A stretch of 64,000 bases of DNA from Desulfovibrio psychrotolerans (GCF_013340305.1 NZ_BLVP01000008.1:607408-671407), one strand, 5' to 3'; numbered from the stretch's first letter, positions 33,522 through 41,948 are shown. Notes: generated by a model from the letters alone, not told the origin. A program made the numbers and translations.

Positions 33522-33901
33522 TATTGATTCCCCTTCGGCTCAACGTGGCAATCCCAACAATAGACGTTCACGCTATTGGTCGTATGGCACTTGTCGCAGA
33601 AATCGGCCTTGTTGGCGTGGCATTTCATGCAGGTGTTCTGCAGGCTGACATTCCATACCTTGCCGTCGGTTGCCACGTAGGTGCGCTTGCCTTCGCGCAG
33701 TGCCTGGTCGCGCCATGTGTCCAGAATCTGCATATGCTCGGCGCGCATGTAGTCGACCGGCTCTATGCATTCCTTGGCATCGGCGGGCAGGGCAAGTTCC
33801 GGACGCTGGTACGATGCCTTACCCATGTTCAGCCAGAAGGGAGAGGTGAACAGGGCCAGAAAGACAACCAGTCCGGCGATGACGTATTTGGTGTTATACA
33901 T
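33521..33901 (-). CDS. dsrJ: DsrJ, periplasmic trihaem cytochrome c
   Basis: 126 residues with an uncleaved-looking N-terminal membrane anchor (VIAGLVVFLALFTSPFWL) and three haem c sites in the C-terminal third: CMKCH, CDKCH and CWDCH. Known DsrJ has three haems with unusual axial ligation, one His/Cys. Two bases separate it from dsrK. Sits in the periplasm as part of DsrMKJOP. Confidence 0.95.
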   Translation of the reverse strand: MYNTKYVIAGLVVFLALFTSPFWLNMGKASYQRPELALPADAKECIEPVDYMRAEHMQILDTWRDQALREGKRTYVATDGKVWNVSLQNTCMKCHANKADFCDKCHTTNSVNVYCWDCHVEPKGNQ

Positions 33902-33903
33902 GG

Positions 33904-35514
33904 TTATTCGTCCTCCATCCCGGGCAGGTCATTTTGCCGGATATCCAGAGTGCGCTTCTTTTCGCCCTTCATGACCAGCGCGTTGGCCACCAGTTCGTGC
34001 GTGCCGTAAACGGATACGCCGGGTGCCCAGTAGTCTGCCAGCGGGGGCAGGGTGGCGCGGTCGATGGCGCAGATGCATGCCAGCGTGTCCACGCCGTGCT
34101 TTTCCTGCACGTAGCGCAGGGCGTTGCCTCTGGGCAGTGCTCCGCGCATGCGGATTTCCATGATCTCGTCGGTATTCAGACCGGAACCCGCGCCGCAGCA
34201 GAAGGTCTGCTCGCGGATGGTGTTCTCGGGCATTTCGTAGAAGTTGTTGCACACGGCCTTGAGCACTTCGCGCGGCTCTTCCAGCAGACCCATGGCCCGT
34301 GCGGGGTTGCACGAATCGTGGAAGGTGACCGTGAGATGGTCGTTGCGGGAAGGATCGAGCCGCAGCTTGTCATGCTTGATGAGGTCTGCGGTGAACTCGG
34401 TGATGTGCACCATCTTGGTTTCCGCAGCATTGTGGAACACCGTGCCCGTGATGGGGCTGACCGGGGTTTCCATGCAGGCGGGAGTGGGGCCGTTCATGGT
34501 GGACATGTACTGGTTGATCACGCGCCACATATGGCCGCATTCGCCGCCCAGAATCCACTTGGAGCCAAGGCGTTCCGCTTCGGCGTACATCTTGGCGTTC
34601 AGCTTCTTCATCACCTTTGCGGAGGTGAAGAGGCCGAAGTTGCCGCCTTCTGAGGCATAGGTGGACAGGGTGTAGTCCAGCCCGATTTCCTCGAAGAGCA
34701 TGAGGTAGCCCATGAAGGTGTATATACCCGGGTCGGCGAAGGCATCGCCGGAGGGGGTGATGAACAGCACTTCGTGACCGGGCTCGTTAAAGGGCGGGTT
34801 AATGCGCACACCGGTGATTTCTTCGATGTCATCACACAGGAATTCCACGATTTCCTTGAAGGCGTGGGGGGTGATGCCAAGGTGGTTACCGGTGCGGTTG
34901 CAGTTGCTCACGGGGTCCATGATCCAGTGCAGACCAAGGCCCAGTTCGTGCAGCAGTTCGCGCGCCATCATGGTTACTTCCGCCGTGTCTATGCCGTAGG
35001 GGCAGAAGAGCGAGCAGCGGCGGCATTCCGTACACTGATAGAAGTAGTAGAACCACTCCTTGATGACTTCCTTGTCCAGCTTGCGGGCACCCGCGAGCTT
35101 GCCGAGAATCTTCCCGGCGGTGGTGAAGTCTTTGCGGTAGACGGAGCGGAGCAGTTCTGCACGCAAAACGGGCATGTTTTTGGGGTCGCCGGAGCCGATG
35201 TAGTAATGACACTTGTCGGCGCAGGCTCCACAGCGCACACAGATATCCATGAACAGCTTGAAGGAGCGGTATTTCTCAAGGCGTTCCTTCAGTCCGTTGT
35301 AGATGATCTCTTCCCAGTTTTCAGGAAGATTCCAGTCTTCCTCAAAGGGGTTCCATGTGTGCGGATTGGGCATATGCAGGCCTTCCATGGTTTCCTGCTT
35401 GGCAGGATAAGCCACGGCGCCAGGGACAATTTCCGGTTTGGTGTCCATCCAGGACTCGACCGGAGTATTGTAGCTGATGCTAATCAACTCTTCAGGGGTA
35501 GGCAGTTTGGACAT
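33904..35514 (-). CDS. dsrK: DsrK, HdrD-like iron-sulfur subunit
   Basis: 536 residues, cytoplasmic catalytic subunit of DsrMKJOP, related to heterodisulfide reductase HdrD. Two [4Fe-4S] motifs are seen (CVRCGACADKCHY and CTECRRCSLFCPYGID). The CCG-domain cysteines follow (HDSCNPARAMGL and QTFCCGAGSGLN), which hold the special catalytic cluster. It is thought to reduce the DsrC trisulfide using electrons from the quinone pool via DsrM. Nine bases after dsrM. Confidence 0.96.
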   Translation of the reverse strand: MSKLPTPEELISISYNTPVESWMDTKPEIVPGAVAYPAKQETMEGLHMPNPHTWNPFEEDWNLPENWEEIIYNGLKERLEKYRSFKLFMDICVRCGACADKCHYYIGSGDPKNMPVLRAELLRSVYRKDFTTAGKILGKLAGARKLDKEVIKEWFYYFYQCTECRRCSLFCPYGIDTAEVTMMARELLHELGLGLHWIMDPVSNCNRTGNHLGITPHAFKEIVEFLCDDIEEITGVRINPPFNEPGHEVLFITPSGDAFADPGIYTFMGYLMLFEEIGLDYTLSTYASEGGNFGLFTSAKVMKKLNAKMYAEAERLGSKWILGGECGHMWRVINQYMSTMNGPTPACMETPVSPITGTVFHNAAETKMVHITEFTADLIKHDKLRLDPSRNDHLTVTFHDSCNPARAMGLLEEPREVLKAVCNNFYEMPENTIREQTFCCGAGSGLNTDEIMEIRMRGALPRGNALRYVQEKHGVDTLACICAIDRATLPPLADYWAPGVSVYGTHELVANALVMKGEKKRTLDIRQNDLPGMEDE

Positions 35515-35523
35515 GGCTGCTCC

Positions 35524-36531
35524 TTATTCCTCTGCGTCTTCCGGCAGTTTAACGACAGGGAGACCCGCTTCATACATTGCATCCCTGAATTCATCTTCAT
35601 ACTCTTCGTATGTGCGGTATTCCTTGGCCGGGTTCCAGGGGTTGACGTGGAGCTTGGCTCTGCTGTCGTTGGGGAGGTTACGCGTGGGGCTCATGAATAC
35701 CCCGCCCATGTGCATGAGCTTGCTGAAGGGGAAGTACATCAGGAGCACGGAGAGGAAGAACAGATGGACGAAGAACATGGGACCAATGTTGGCCAGTATT
35801 TCCGTGTTGGGCTGAAGCGTCACAAGGCTCATGACGAAAGCCTTGACGGAAGCCACGTCCACCTTGGTGAAGTAGCGCATCATGATGCCGCTGCCCACCA
35901 GCCCGAGGATGAGGAGCAGAGGGAAGTAATCGTTCGCCAGAGAGATGTAGCGCACCTTCTGGTTGAACAGCCTGCGGCCGAGCAGATACAGGACCGCCAG
36001 AACCACAAGGGCATCCGTCATGAACAGGCGGGGAACACCGATCTGCATGATGCCGTCCAGAATTTCCAGAGCACTGATGACAAACGGAACAGGCTCAAGG
36101 AAGAACCGGAAGTGACGGATGAAAATGACCAGGAAACAGTAATGGAAGGCGAGGGCAAACAACCACAGGAACTTGCTGGACCAGTAGACGACCCGGTTGC
36201 CGTTCTCAATGGTGACCTCTGTGTTTCTGAACAGGGATCTGAACAGCAACACTTCCAGAAGCATGCGGATGACCACACCCTTGGAATCGGACGGGTTGTC
36301 CAGCGGTGCGGGCTTGATCCACGGCAGAGACTTTTGCTGGCCTCCGGTGGTCGGGATGCGGAAAGGAACAGGACGGCGCGCCCAATCCATGATCCGCCAT
36401 GCAAACCCGATCAGGAAGACGGCCAATGCAGTGTAGGGAAGCCATGCCCCGAAGAGAATCTGAAAGCCCGATTGGGCTCCCAGCCAGGCAATGACCCCTA
36501 ATGCTGTGACCGCGAGAAGTGAAATAATCAT
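35524..36531 (-). CDS. dsrM: DsrM, membrane cytochrome b (NarI-like)
   Basis: 335 residues from the ATG at 36531 (MIISLLAVTALGV), with GAGG six bases upstream; the frame continues 16 codons further but that would overlap the previous gene's end. NarI-type di-haem b subunit: several helices with histidines such as FALAFHYCFLVIFIRHFRFF and HLFFLSVLLMYFPFSKLMHM, which supply haem ligands. It oxidises menaquinol and passes electrons to DsrK. Second gene in the operon, 19 bases after the RsbRD_N gene. Confidence 0.94.
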   Translation of the reverse strand: MIISLLAVTALGVIAWLGAQSGFQILFGAWLPYTALAVFLIGFAWRIMDWARRPVPFRIPTTGGQQKSLPWIKPAPLDNPSDSKGVVIRMLLEVLLFRSLFRNTEVTIENGNRVVYWSSKFLWLFALAFHYCFLVIFIRHFRFFLEPVPFVISALEILDGIMQIGVPRLFMTDALVVLAVLYLLGRRLFNQKVRYISLANDYFPLLLILGLVGSGIMMRYFTKVDVASVKAFVMSLVTLQPNTEILANIGPMFFVHLFFLSVLLMYFPFSKLMHMGGVFMSPTRNLPNDSRAKLHVNPWNPAKEYRTYEEYEDEFRDAMYEAGLPVVKLPEDAEE

Positions 36532-36550
36532 TCCGTACCTCGCTGCTAGG

Positions 36551-37090
36551 CTATCGGTTTTCGTTATCCGGTTCCCCAACCGGTTTTTCCAATATACGCT
36601 CAGCTCTACGTAAGAGCTGGGAGTGCTGGCGCTTGAATTCGTCCACGCGCATTTGCTGTACCTTGTCGCGGCATTCGGAATATACCCGGAAGCCGAGCAG
36701 GGCCATAGAGTCTATGTTTGATTCGATTTCCAGAAGCCGCTGGTAGGCAGCTGTGGAGGTGAGGGAAGGTTTGGCGTGCCGGCGCAATATGGTCTTCAGG
36801 AAGAAGAGGATGGACATGGCGGCATCGGCCTGAAATTTTTGGATGGCGCGTACGCGGATAAGCTCGTCTATGGCAGGAGCTATGGCTTCCGAGTCCATGT
36901 CGCTTTCCAGCAGGGCGTTTACGATGGTAGTGGCCGCTTTGCGAGTCTTTGCGCCCACGGGGTTGGAAAAGGCATTGGACTGGCTGCGCAGAAAGCCTAC
37001 GGTGTCGAAGGGGTAGGTGCCGAAGATGGTTTCTACCCATTCTTTAATGATGGCTTCGCGATGTTCCTGCAAACTTTCCAGAATGTTCAT
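36551..37090 (-). CDS. RsbRD N-terminal-domain protein at the head of the dsr operon
   Basis: 179 residues, soluble, all-helical, resembling the N-terminal sensor half of RsbR-type proteins (MNILESLQEHREAIIKEWVE). The rest of an RsbR (STAS domain) is absent. No catalytic residues are visible. It is the first gene of the operon, followed 19 bases later by dsrM, so it is expressed with DsrMKJOP. I infer a sensory or assembly role linked to dissimilatory sulfite reduction, without direct evidence. The C-terminus is charged (RAERILEKPVGEPDNENR). Confidence 0.75.
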   Translation of the reverse strand: MNILESLQEHREAIIKEWVETIFGTYPFDTVGFLRSQSNAFSNPVGAKTRKAATTIVNALLESDMDSEAIAPAIDELIRVRAIQKFQADAAMSILFFLKTILRRHAKPSLTSTAAYQRLLEIESNIDSMALLGFRVYSECRDKVQQMRVDEFKRQHSQLLRRAERILEKPVGEPDNENR

Positions 37091-37382
37091 TATGTGTATC
37101 TTCGGTTAGTGAGTTTGGAGCAACTTAAATCCTGCAGCAATGGCCTTGCCACCGGTTCCGGTCGGCGGAGTCGGCGGATAATCCCCTTTCTGAGGCGGCG
37201 CTGGCAAACTCCTGTCAGTCCTTCCTGCGATCACTCCTGTCCGGTTCCCGCGAAGGATGAACATGATGATCGCCTGAATTGTGCAGTGCAGCCAACGCAT
37301 GCGACCGATTTGTCACATCCTATCGCTCAGTCAACCCGCAAGGCGCACCGGGCCTGCTCTCAGAGCATTGGCAGCGGAACAC

Positions 37383-37411
37383 CCTATAATGTGTTTTCAG
37401 GGCATTGTCCA
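37383..37411 (-). promoter_or_regulatory. candidate promoter of the dsrMKJOP operon
   Basis: On the minus strand TGGACA (37411-37406), 17-base spacer, TATAGG (37388-37383). Best promoter match in the gap; transcription start near 37376. Confidence 0.5.
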
Positions 37412-37479
37412 AATGAAATCGCATAGTAATCGCATGCGGGTTGTACCATTGCAGACCCCCCGTTCGGAAAGCCAAGAAA

Positions 37480-37495
37480 AATGATTTTTTTCACA
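37480..37495 (-). promoter_or_regulatory. CRP/HcpR-like site upstream of the dsr promoter
   Basis: AATGA-TTTTTT-TCACA on plus, that is TGTGA-N6-TCATT on minus: 8 of 10 conserved positions of the TGTGA-N6-TCACA palindrome. Centred about 110 bases upstream of the predicted start, so only a distant activation site if real. Confidence 0.3.
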
Positions 37496-37590
37496 TAGTC
37501 CGAAAACGGGAAAACGTCAACAATTTCACCGGATTCTGAGCGCCCAAACAGTATTTTGCATGATGCTGAATTATAAGAAGAATGTCTTTG

Positions 37591-38592
37591 TCAGGGGCGC
37601 GCTTCGGGCTCGTCGCAGGGTTCCGGGGCGGATTGGCCGCATCCGGAAAACGCATCAAGCCCGGGGAGCAGTTGCTCTGCTCCTGGGGCGTCTGTTGCGG
37701 GCCGTTCCGCAGGCTTGGGGATTGCCGCCGGAACCGGAGACGGAGCGGTGAGCGCGTTCAGCAGGTTGCCGGATACCCCGTTGGTGAGGATGGCCGGAAT
37801 GGTATCTACTCCCATGGCGTGCAGGTGTGCCTTGTTACGGAATATCTTCCAGCGCATGAACAGGTCGGGCCAGCCTGCGGGGGAGGTTAGTGCATCGGGG
37901 TCGCGGGTGCCGCGTCGGAAGGCCACCAGAAAGGATGTGCCCTTGGCAAGGGATTCTTCCATCGCTGCCAGCGATGCCCGGTCCGACTCTTTTTCGGCCA
38001 CGGGATAGAAGGCGATGGCTGCTGCGGGGTCCTTGGCAAGGGCTTCTACAGCCATGACGCATACCGGACAACTGGGGGAGAAGAAGACCCGTATGTCCGC
38101 CCGTTCCGGGCCGTGTATCTTCCATGTTCCCATGAGTTCGCTGGTTGTTGCGAACAGGTTGGGGCAGAGCGCGATGAGCCACGCCAGCATGAGTATGCTC
38201 ATTGTGCGGTTGCGTGAATACTGGGCACGGTGGAGCACGGTGAAGAGCAGGGCCATAAAAACGGCAACACCGAGGCAGGGCAGGCAAGGAACGGTAAAAG
38301 CCATGAACAGCAGGAGCAGTGTGTCTGCCAGCAGGCCGAAGCCGGCAATGGCCAGAGCAATGGAGCGTCTGCCCAGAAGACAGGGCAGCAGAACGATGCT
38401 GAAAAAAGCGACACCGGCCCACCAGAGGGAGTATCCCTTATACGTCATGGCTTCATTAAAAAGATCGCAGCCGCTGGTAACGCACAGGGCATCTGCCTTG
38501 CCCAGTGCATTGGTCAACGAGAACGCCAATCCGGCAAGGGCGATGAAAACCGCGGGCCATACGGGGGCGTTGCGGCGCGAAATTTCAAACAT
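37591..38592 (-). CDS. VKOR-like membrane domain fused to a thioredoxin-like domain
   Basis: 333 residues from the ATG at 38592 (GGAG eight bases upstream). The N-terminal ~150 residues form a four- or five-helix bundle with the vitamin K epoxide reductase pattern: loop cysteines CVTSGCDLF and the redox pair CLPC at the end of a helix (FTVPCLPCLGVAVFM). The next ~130 residues are a thioredoxin-like fold with FFSPSCPVCVMAVEAL. The tail is proline-rich and ends with Cys residues. Bacterial VKOR-Trx fusions make disulfide bonds in the periplasm, passing electrons to quinone, replacing DsbB-DsbA. It lies upstream of, and on the same strand as, the dsr operon. Confidence 0.82.
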   Translation of the reverse strand: MFEISRRNAPVWPAVFIALAGLAFSLTNALGKADALCVTSGCDLFNEAMTYKGYSLWWAGVAFFSIVLLPCLLGRRSIALAIAGFGLLADTLLLLFMAFTVPCLPCLGVAVFMALLFTVLHRAQYSRNRTMSILMLAWLIALCPNLFATTSELMGTWKIHGPERADIRVFFSPSCPVCVMAVEALAKDPAAAIAFYPVAEKESDRASLAAMEESLAKGTSFLVAFRRGTRDPDALTSPAGWPDLFMRWKIFRNKAHLHAMGVDTIPAILTNGVSGNLLNALTAPSPVPAAIPKPAERPATDAPGAEQLLPGLDAFSGCGQSAPEPCDEPEARP

Positions 38593-38666
38593 GCTCAGGC
38601 TCCAAAGGGCGAAAGGCCGCAACGCATGACGGCAGGCGGCGCTTTTCTTAAGCTAACTATTGGCGG

Positions 38667-38682
38667 TTGTTTCGCAAAACAA
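38667..38682. repeat. TTGTTT-N4-AAACAA inverted repeat in a divergent promoter region
   Basis: TTGTTTCGCAAAACAA between the divergent VKOR-Trx and metalloprotease genes, 75 bases from the former start. Resembles a dimeric regulator site but does not match a known operator spacing that I can name. Confidence 0.3.
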
Positions 38683-38758
38683 GAAGACGCTCGGCGGTAC
38701 TGTACTGTGTATCCCTTTCAGGGTAAAGAGGCGGACAAACCTTCTTGTGGATTGACGA

Positions 38759-39490
38759 ATGCATTGTTTCCATCTTTCAGCGGAAGAATCTATCCCGTAC
38801 GCTATTGCCGAGAGTGCCCGTGCCCGTAGGGTGACGTTGAAGTTCTCCGCCCTTGGCGGACTTGTCGTTGTGGTGCCTGCCGGGTTTGATACGAGCAGGG
38901 TGCCGGAAATTGTAGACGGTAAGCGGGCATGGATTGCCCGGGTTGCACGCAGGCTCATGCCGCGCATGAATCGCATGGAATCCGAACCGGAGTTGCCGGA
39001 TACGGTCATGCTGCGAGCTGCAGGAAAGACTGTGCGCGTTGTGTACGCTTTTTCCGTGCGGCCTTTTTCTGTGCGGGAGAAGGACGATATTCTGGAATTA
39101 TGCGGGCGGTATGACGCTGCGCGTGTTCATGCGGTGCTGCGCGACTGGCTGCGCCACAGAGCGAGGCATGTTCTGGTGCCTATGTTGCTCTCGCTGGCCA
39201 AAGAGTATCGCATTTCCGTGCAGGCCGTGCACATACGCCTTCAGCGTTCGCGGTGGGGAAGCTGTTCTGCGGCGGGCAGCATCAATCTGAATGCACGCCT
39301 GTTGTTTCTGCCGGAAGAGTTAGCGCGTTATGTCTGCGCGCACGAACTGGCGCACCGGGTGTACCACAACCACTCTCCCGCATTCTGGGCACATCTTGAA
39401 TCGCTCATGCCCGGAGCGGGGAGGCTGGATCGGGAACTGCGAGACGCGGGAGATTTTGTGCCGCGTTGGGCGTTTGTTCCTGCGGAGTAG
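38759..39490 (+). CDS. YgjP/M48-like zinc metallopeptidase (DUF45)
   Basis: 243 residues, YgjP-like. Hallmarks are the HELAHRVYHNHSPAFW motif near residue 195, giving the HExxH zinc ligands and the conserved NHSxxFW, preceded by RLQRSRWGSCSAAGSINLN, also diagnostic. The N-terminal beta-rich part (ARRVTLKFSALGGLVVVVP) fits. No signal peptide or membrane segment, so cytoplasmic. Physiological substrate unknown. Its stop is 4 bases before the ATG of the REC-Hpt gene, whose Shine-Dalgarno (GGAG) lies inside this gene's last codons, so the two are coupled. Confidence 0.85.
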   Translation: MHCFHLSAEESIPYAIAESARARRVTLKFSALGGLVVVVPAGFDTSRVPEIVDGKRAWIARVARRLMPRMNRMESEPELPDTVMLRAAGKTVRVVYAFSVRPFSVREKDDILELCGRYDAARVHAVLRDWLRHRARHVLVPMLLSLAKEYRISVQAVHIRLQRSRWGSCSAAGSINLNARLLFLPEELARYVCAHELAHRVYHNHSPAFWAHLESLMPGAGRLDRELRDAGDFVPRWAFVPAE

Positions 39491-39494
39491 CGGC

Positions 39495-40346
39495 ATGACC
39501 GTATCAACTATCTGTTCCGGTGTGAGAGGGGGCGACTGTCTTACGGAAACGCCCTTGGCGGGTATGTCCGTGCTGCTTGTGGAAGACAGCAGGCTGAGCG
39601 CACAGGCAGCACTGTGCGTGCTTAGGCGGGCGGGTGCCGATACCGAGTGGACGGATAGCGGCAAAGCGGCGTTGGATGCCTTTCGGCTTCGTGAGTTTGA
39701 TATGGTGATCATGGATCTTTCTCTGCCGGATATGGATGGCTATGCAGTGGCCCGGCGTATGCGCGCCCAGCGGTCCAAGGTTTTTTTGCTGGCCTGTACC
39801 GCAAGTCGTAAGGATGCTGTGCACGATGCCTGTCTGCAGGCAGGATTTGAAGACGTTCTTGGCAAGCCCCTTACGCGATCGGCGTTGGAGCGGGTGCTGC
39901 GGCAGATGGCCGGGCTTTCCGGCGGTCAGGACACCGTGGACGGCCCTGTTGGTGACGTTCCGCTTGGAGCTTCAGAAACATCGGGCACTTCAGGCACATC
40001 AGACAAATCAGGCGCGGTATGTGATGTGGAAGCGATCATGCGGGAGATGGGAATCTCGCGGGATGAGTACGGAAGCCTGCTGGGTGCGGTGAGTGATGTT
40101 CTGAAGCATTACCGGGAGGAGGTGCTCCGGCTGTATGAGCAAGGTGCGATCAGCGCTCTTGTCGGGAGTGCTCACAGGATAAAGGGGGAGTGTGCAGCCG
40201 TGGGTGCTTTCCGTGCCAATGGGTATGCCGGTCTTGTGGAGGAGGCGGCAGGGCGGAATGATGATGCCCCTGCCTTGCAGGATGCGGTTGCCGGTCTTGT
40301 TGCTGCGCTGGATGAACTGGCTGATTTTGCCCGGTCCTGGCGGTAG
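39495..40346 (+). CDS. response-regulator receiver + Hpt phosphotransfer protein
   Basis: 283 residues from the ATG at 39495. Receiver domain at about residues 24-140 with acidic pocket VEDSRL, phosphoacceptor Asp74 in VIMDLSLPDMDG, Thr102 and Lys124 (VLGKPLT). A Gly/Ser/Thr linker (SETSGTSGTSDKSG, residues 161-173) joins it to a helical Hpt domain at about 176-283 with phosphoacceptor His227 in SAHRIKGECAAVGA. No kinase or output domain, so it is a phosphorelay intermediate for an unseen hybrid histidine kinase. It is convergent with sat across a shared terminator. Confidence 0.9.
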   Translation: MTVSTICSGVRGGDCLTETPLAGMSVLLVEDSRLSAQAALCVLRRAGADTEWTDSGKAALDAFRLREFDMVIMDLSLPDMDGYAVARRMRAQRSKVFLLACTASRKDAVHDACLQAGFEDVLGKPLTRSALERVLRQMAGLSGGQDTVDGPVGDVPLGASETSGTSGTSDKSGAVCDVEAIMREMGISRDEYGSLLGAVSDVLKHYREEVLRLYEQGAISALVGSAHRIKGECAAVGAFRANGYAGLVEEAAGRNDDAPALQDAVAGLVAALDELADFARSWR

Positions 40347-40405
40347 TCGGAGCTGCCTGCGGCGGCAGGACAATCAGTTGCCGAAAAGGTGGTATATATA
40401 ATGAT

Positions 40406-40434
40406 GAGGGGGAGACGCATTGCGTCTCCCCCTC
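40406..40434. terminator. bidirectional terminator between the REC-Hpt gene and sat
   Basis: GAGGGGGAGACGC / GCGTCTCCCCCTC stem (13-14 bp, minimal loop ATTG) between convergent stops at 40346 and 40474. T-rich tail TTTCAATT on plus; ATCATTATATATACC on minus. Confidence 0.9.
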
Positions 40435-40473
40435 TTTCAATTACAGGCAGTCAATCAGCGGCGTAAGCCGTGA

Positions 40474-41751
40474 TTACATGGCTGCGCCGGAAGCGGCACC
40501 CTGCATCTTAACGGCGACCTTCTCGGTGAGGCCTTCGTAGTAAGCGCGGAGGATGTCGAGAACTTCGTCGCGGCCGAAGTGGTCAACGATAGGCTGGTTT
40601 TCGGACAGAGCCTTACGCAGCTTGGTGCCGGAGAGGATGACGCGGTCTTCCTTGGTGTGCGGGCAGGTACGCAGGGAAGCCATGCCGTCGCACTTGTAGC
40701 AGTAGAAGGTCCAGTCAATCTTCATGGGCTTGCAGAGCAGAGCCTTGCCGGGATCGGCAGGAGTGGGGATCTTGTCGAAAATGGTCTGTGCTTCGAACAG
40801 GCCGTAGAAGTCACCCACACCGGCGTGGTCACGGCCGATGAGCATGTTGTTCACGCCATAGTTCTGGCGGAAGGTGGCGTGCAGCAGGCCTTCGCGGGGG
40901 CCGGCATAACGCATGTCGAGGGGGTAGCCGGCCTGAATGACGTTGGCCTTCACGAAGTAGTGCTCAACGAGGCAGTCAATGGCCTTCACGCGAACGTCTG
41001 CGGGAATGTCGCCAGCCTTCAGGTTGCCGATCAGGGAGTGGATCAGCACGCCGTCACATACTTCGATGGCGATCTTGGCGAGGAACTCATGCGAACGGTG
41101 CATGGGGTTACGCAGCTGCAGAGCGGCAACGTTGGCCCAGCCGCGCTCTTCGAACATGGCGCGCACTTCTGCGGGACGCAGGTAAACGCCCTTGTATTCT
41201 GCGGGGTATTCGCCTTCGGAAAGAACCTTAACGGGACCGGCAAGGTTAACTTCCTTCTGAGCCATAACCATCTGAACGCCGGGATGGTCTTCCAGAGCAA
41301 CGGCCCAGAACTTATCGTCAGCAGAGTCAGCGCCTTCGCCCTTGAAGACCTTCTCGCATTCCCACTTCTTGTCGGCTTCGGTCATTTCGAACTTTTCGGT
41401 GACCTTCATGGTGGCGAACACTTCGCCCTTGCGCACGAGAGCGATTTCTTCGCCCACGGCAACGGTGTCGGCAAAGGACTTGTCGGCATCCAGGGTAACG
41501 GGCACGGGCCAGAAAGTGCCGTCAGCCATGGTGAATTTTTCGCATACGCCCTTCCAGTCGGCCTTGCCCATGAAGCCATTCAGCGGAGAGAAGCCGCCGA
41601 TGCCCATCATGATAAGGTCGCCCTTGGCGCGGGCGGTGATTTCAAGCTGCTTCAGGCCAGCGGCCTTCTTCAGTTCAGCTTCACGTTCGGCACCTTCAAG
41701 AAGGCAGCATACGAGGCCTTTTCCACCATGCGGGGGGACCAGCTTGGACAT
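40474..41751 (-). CDS. sat: sulfate adenylyltransferase (ATP sulfurylase), dissimilatory type
   Basis: First enzyme of sulfate reduction: ATP + sulfate to APS + PPi, in the cytoplasm. 425 residues, homo-oligomeric Sat type without an APS-kinase domain. Active-site motifs: [11 protein letters not shown] (QxRNP..H..HE), [12 protein letters not shown], and [20 protein letters not shown]-like N-terminal domain at residues 1-160. Strong Shine-Dalgarno GGAGGAAGG before the ATG. Monocistronic, with a Rex-like box about 190 bases upstream. In D. vulgaris the NADH-sensing repressor Rex controls sat. Confidence 0.97.
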   Translation of the reverse strand: MSKLVPPHGGKGLVCCLLEGAEREAELKKAAGLKQLEITARAKGDLIMMGIGGFSPLNGFMGKADWKGVCEKFTMADGTFWPVPVTLDADKSFADTVAVGEEIALVRKGEVFATMKVTEKFEMTEADKKWECEKVFKGEGADSADDKFWAVALEDHPGVQMVMAQKEVNLAGPVKVLSEGEYPAEYKGVYLRPAEVRAMFEERGWANVAALQLRNPMHRSHEFLAKIAIEVCDGVLIHSLIGNLKAGDIPADVRVKAIDCLVEHYFVKANVIQAGYPLDMRYAGPREGLLHATFRQNYGVNNMLIGRDHAGVGDFYGLFEAQTIFDKIPTPADPGKALLCKPMKIDWTFYCYKCDGMASLRTCPHTKEDRVILSGTKLRKALSENQPIVDHFGRDEVLDILRAYYEGLTEKVAVKMQGAASGAAM

Positions 41752-41930
41752 AATTCCTTCCTCCGAAATATAATGAGTTGTTTCCCGTGGGATTCAGTGC
41801 AGTGTGAGCACGCAAATCCGTAAATGCCATAAGGAAAATCTTAGGGGCAGAACTGGTCAGGTAGCCTTCCGGTTGTGACTGCACCGGCTTGGGGCCTCTT
41901 CACCGTAGTTCTTGCCACGTGTGAAAGGTC

Positions 41931-41948
41931 TTGTGAAAAAATAGACAA
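41931..41948 (-). promoter_or_regulatory. Rex-type operator of sat
   Basis: TTGTGAAAAAATAGACAA: matches the palindrome TTGTGA-N6-TCACAA except at two positions in the right half. Centred 188 bases upstream of the sat ATG in an A/T-rich stretch that could hold the promoter. Rex (NADH/NAD+ sensor) is an experimentally shown repressor of sat in D. vulgaris; HcpR sites share the same half-site, so the binder is inferred. Confidence 0.6.

Larger units (their letters stand above)
37091..37590. other. 500-base upstream region of the dsr operon
   Basis: No gene supported. On the minus strand it contains a good sigma70-like promoter (37383-37411) and, further upstream, a CRP/HcpR-like half-conserved palindrome (37480-37495). 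The stretch between promoter and the RsbRD_N start would be a leader of about 285 nt. Confidence 0.6.

Noticed and set aside
31425-33527. 700-codon plus-strand open frame opposite dsrP and dsrO.
   Set aside because: Antisense shadow of DsrP/DsrO, rich in His and Gln as expected from reversed codons, with no recognisable domain.
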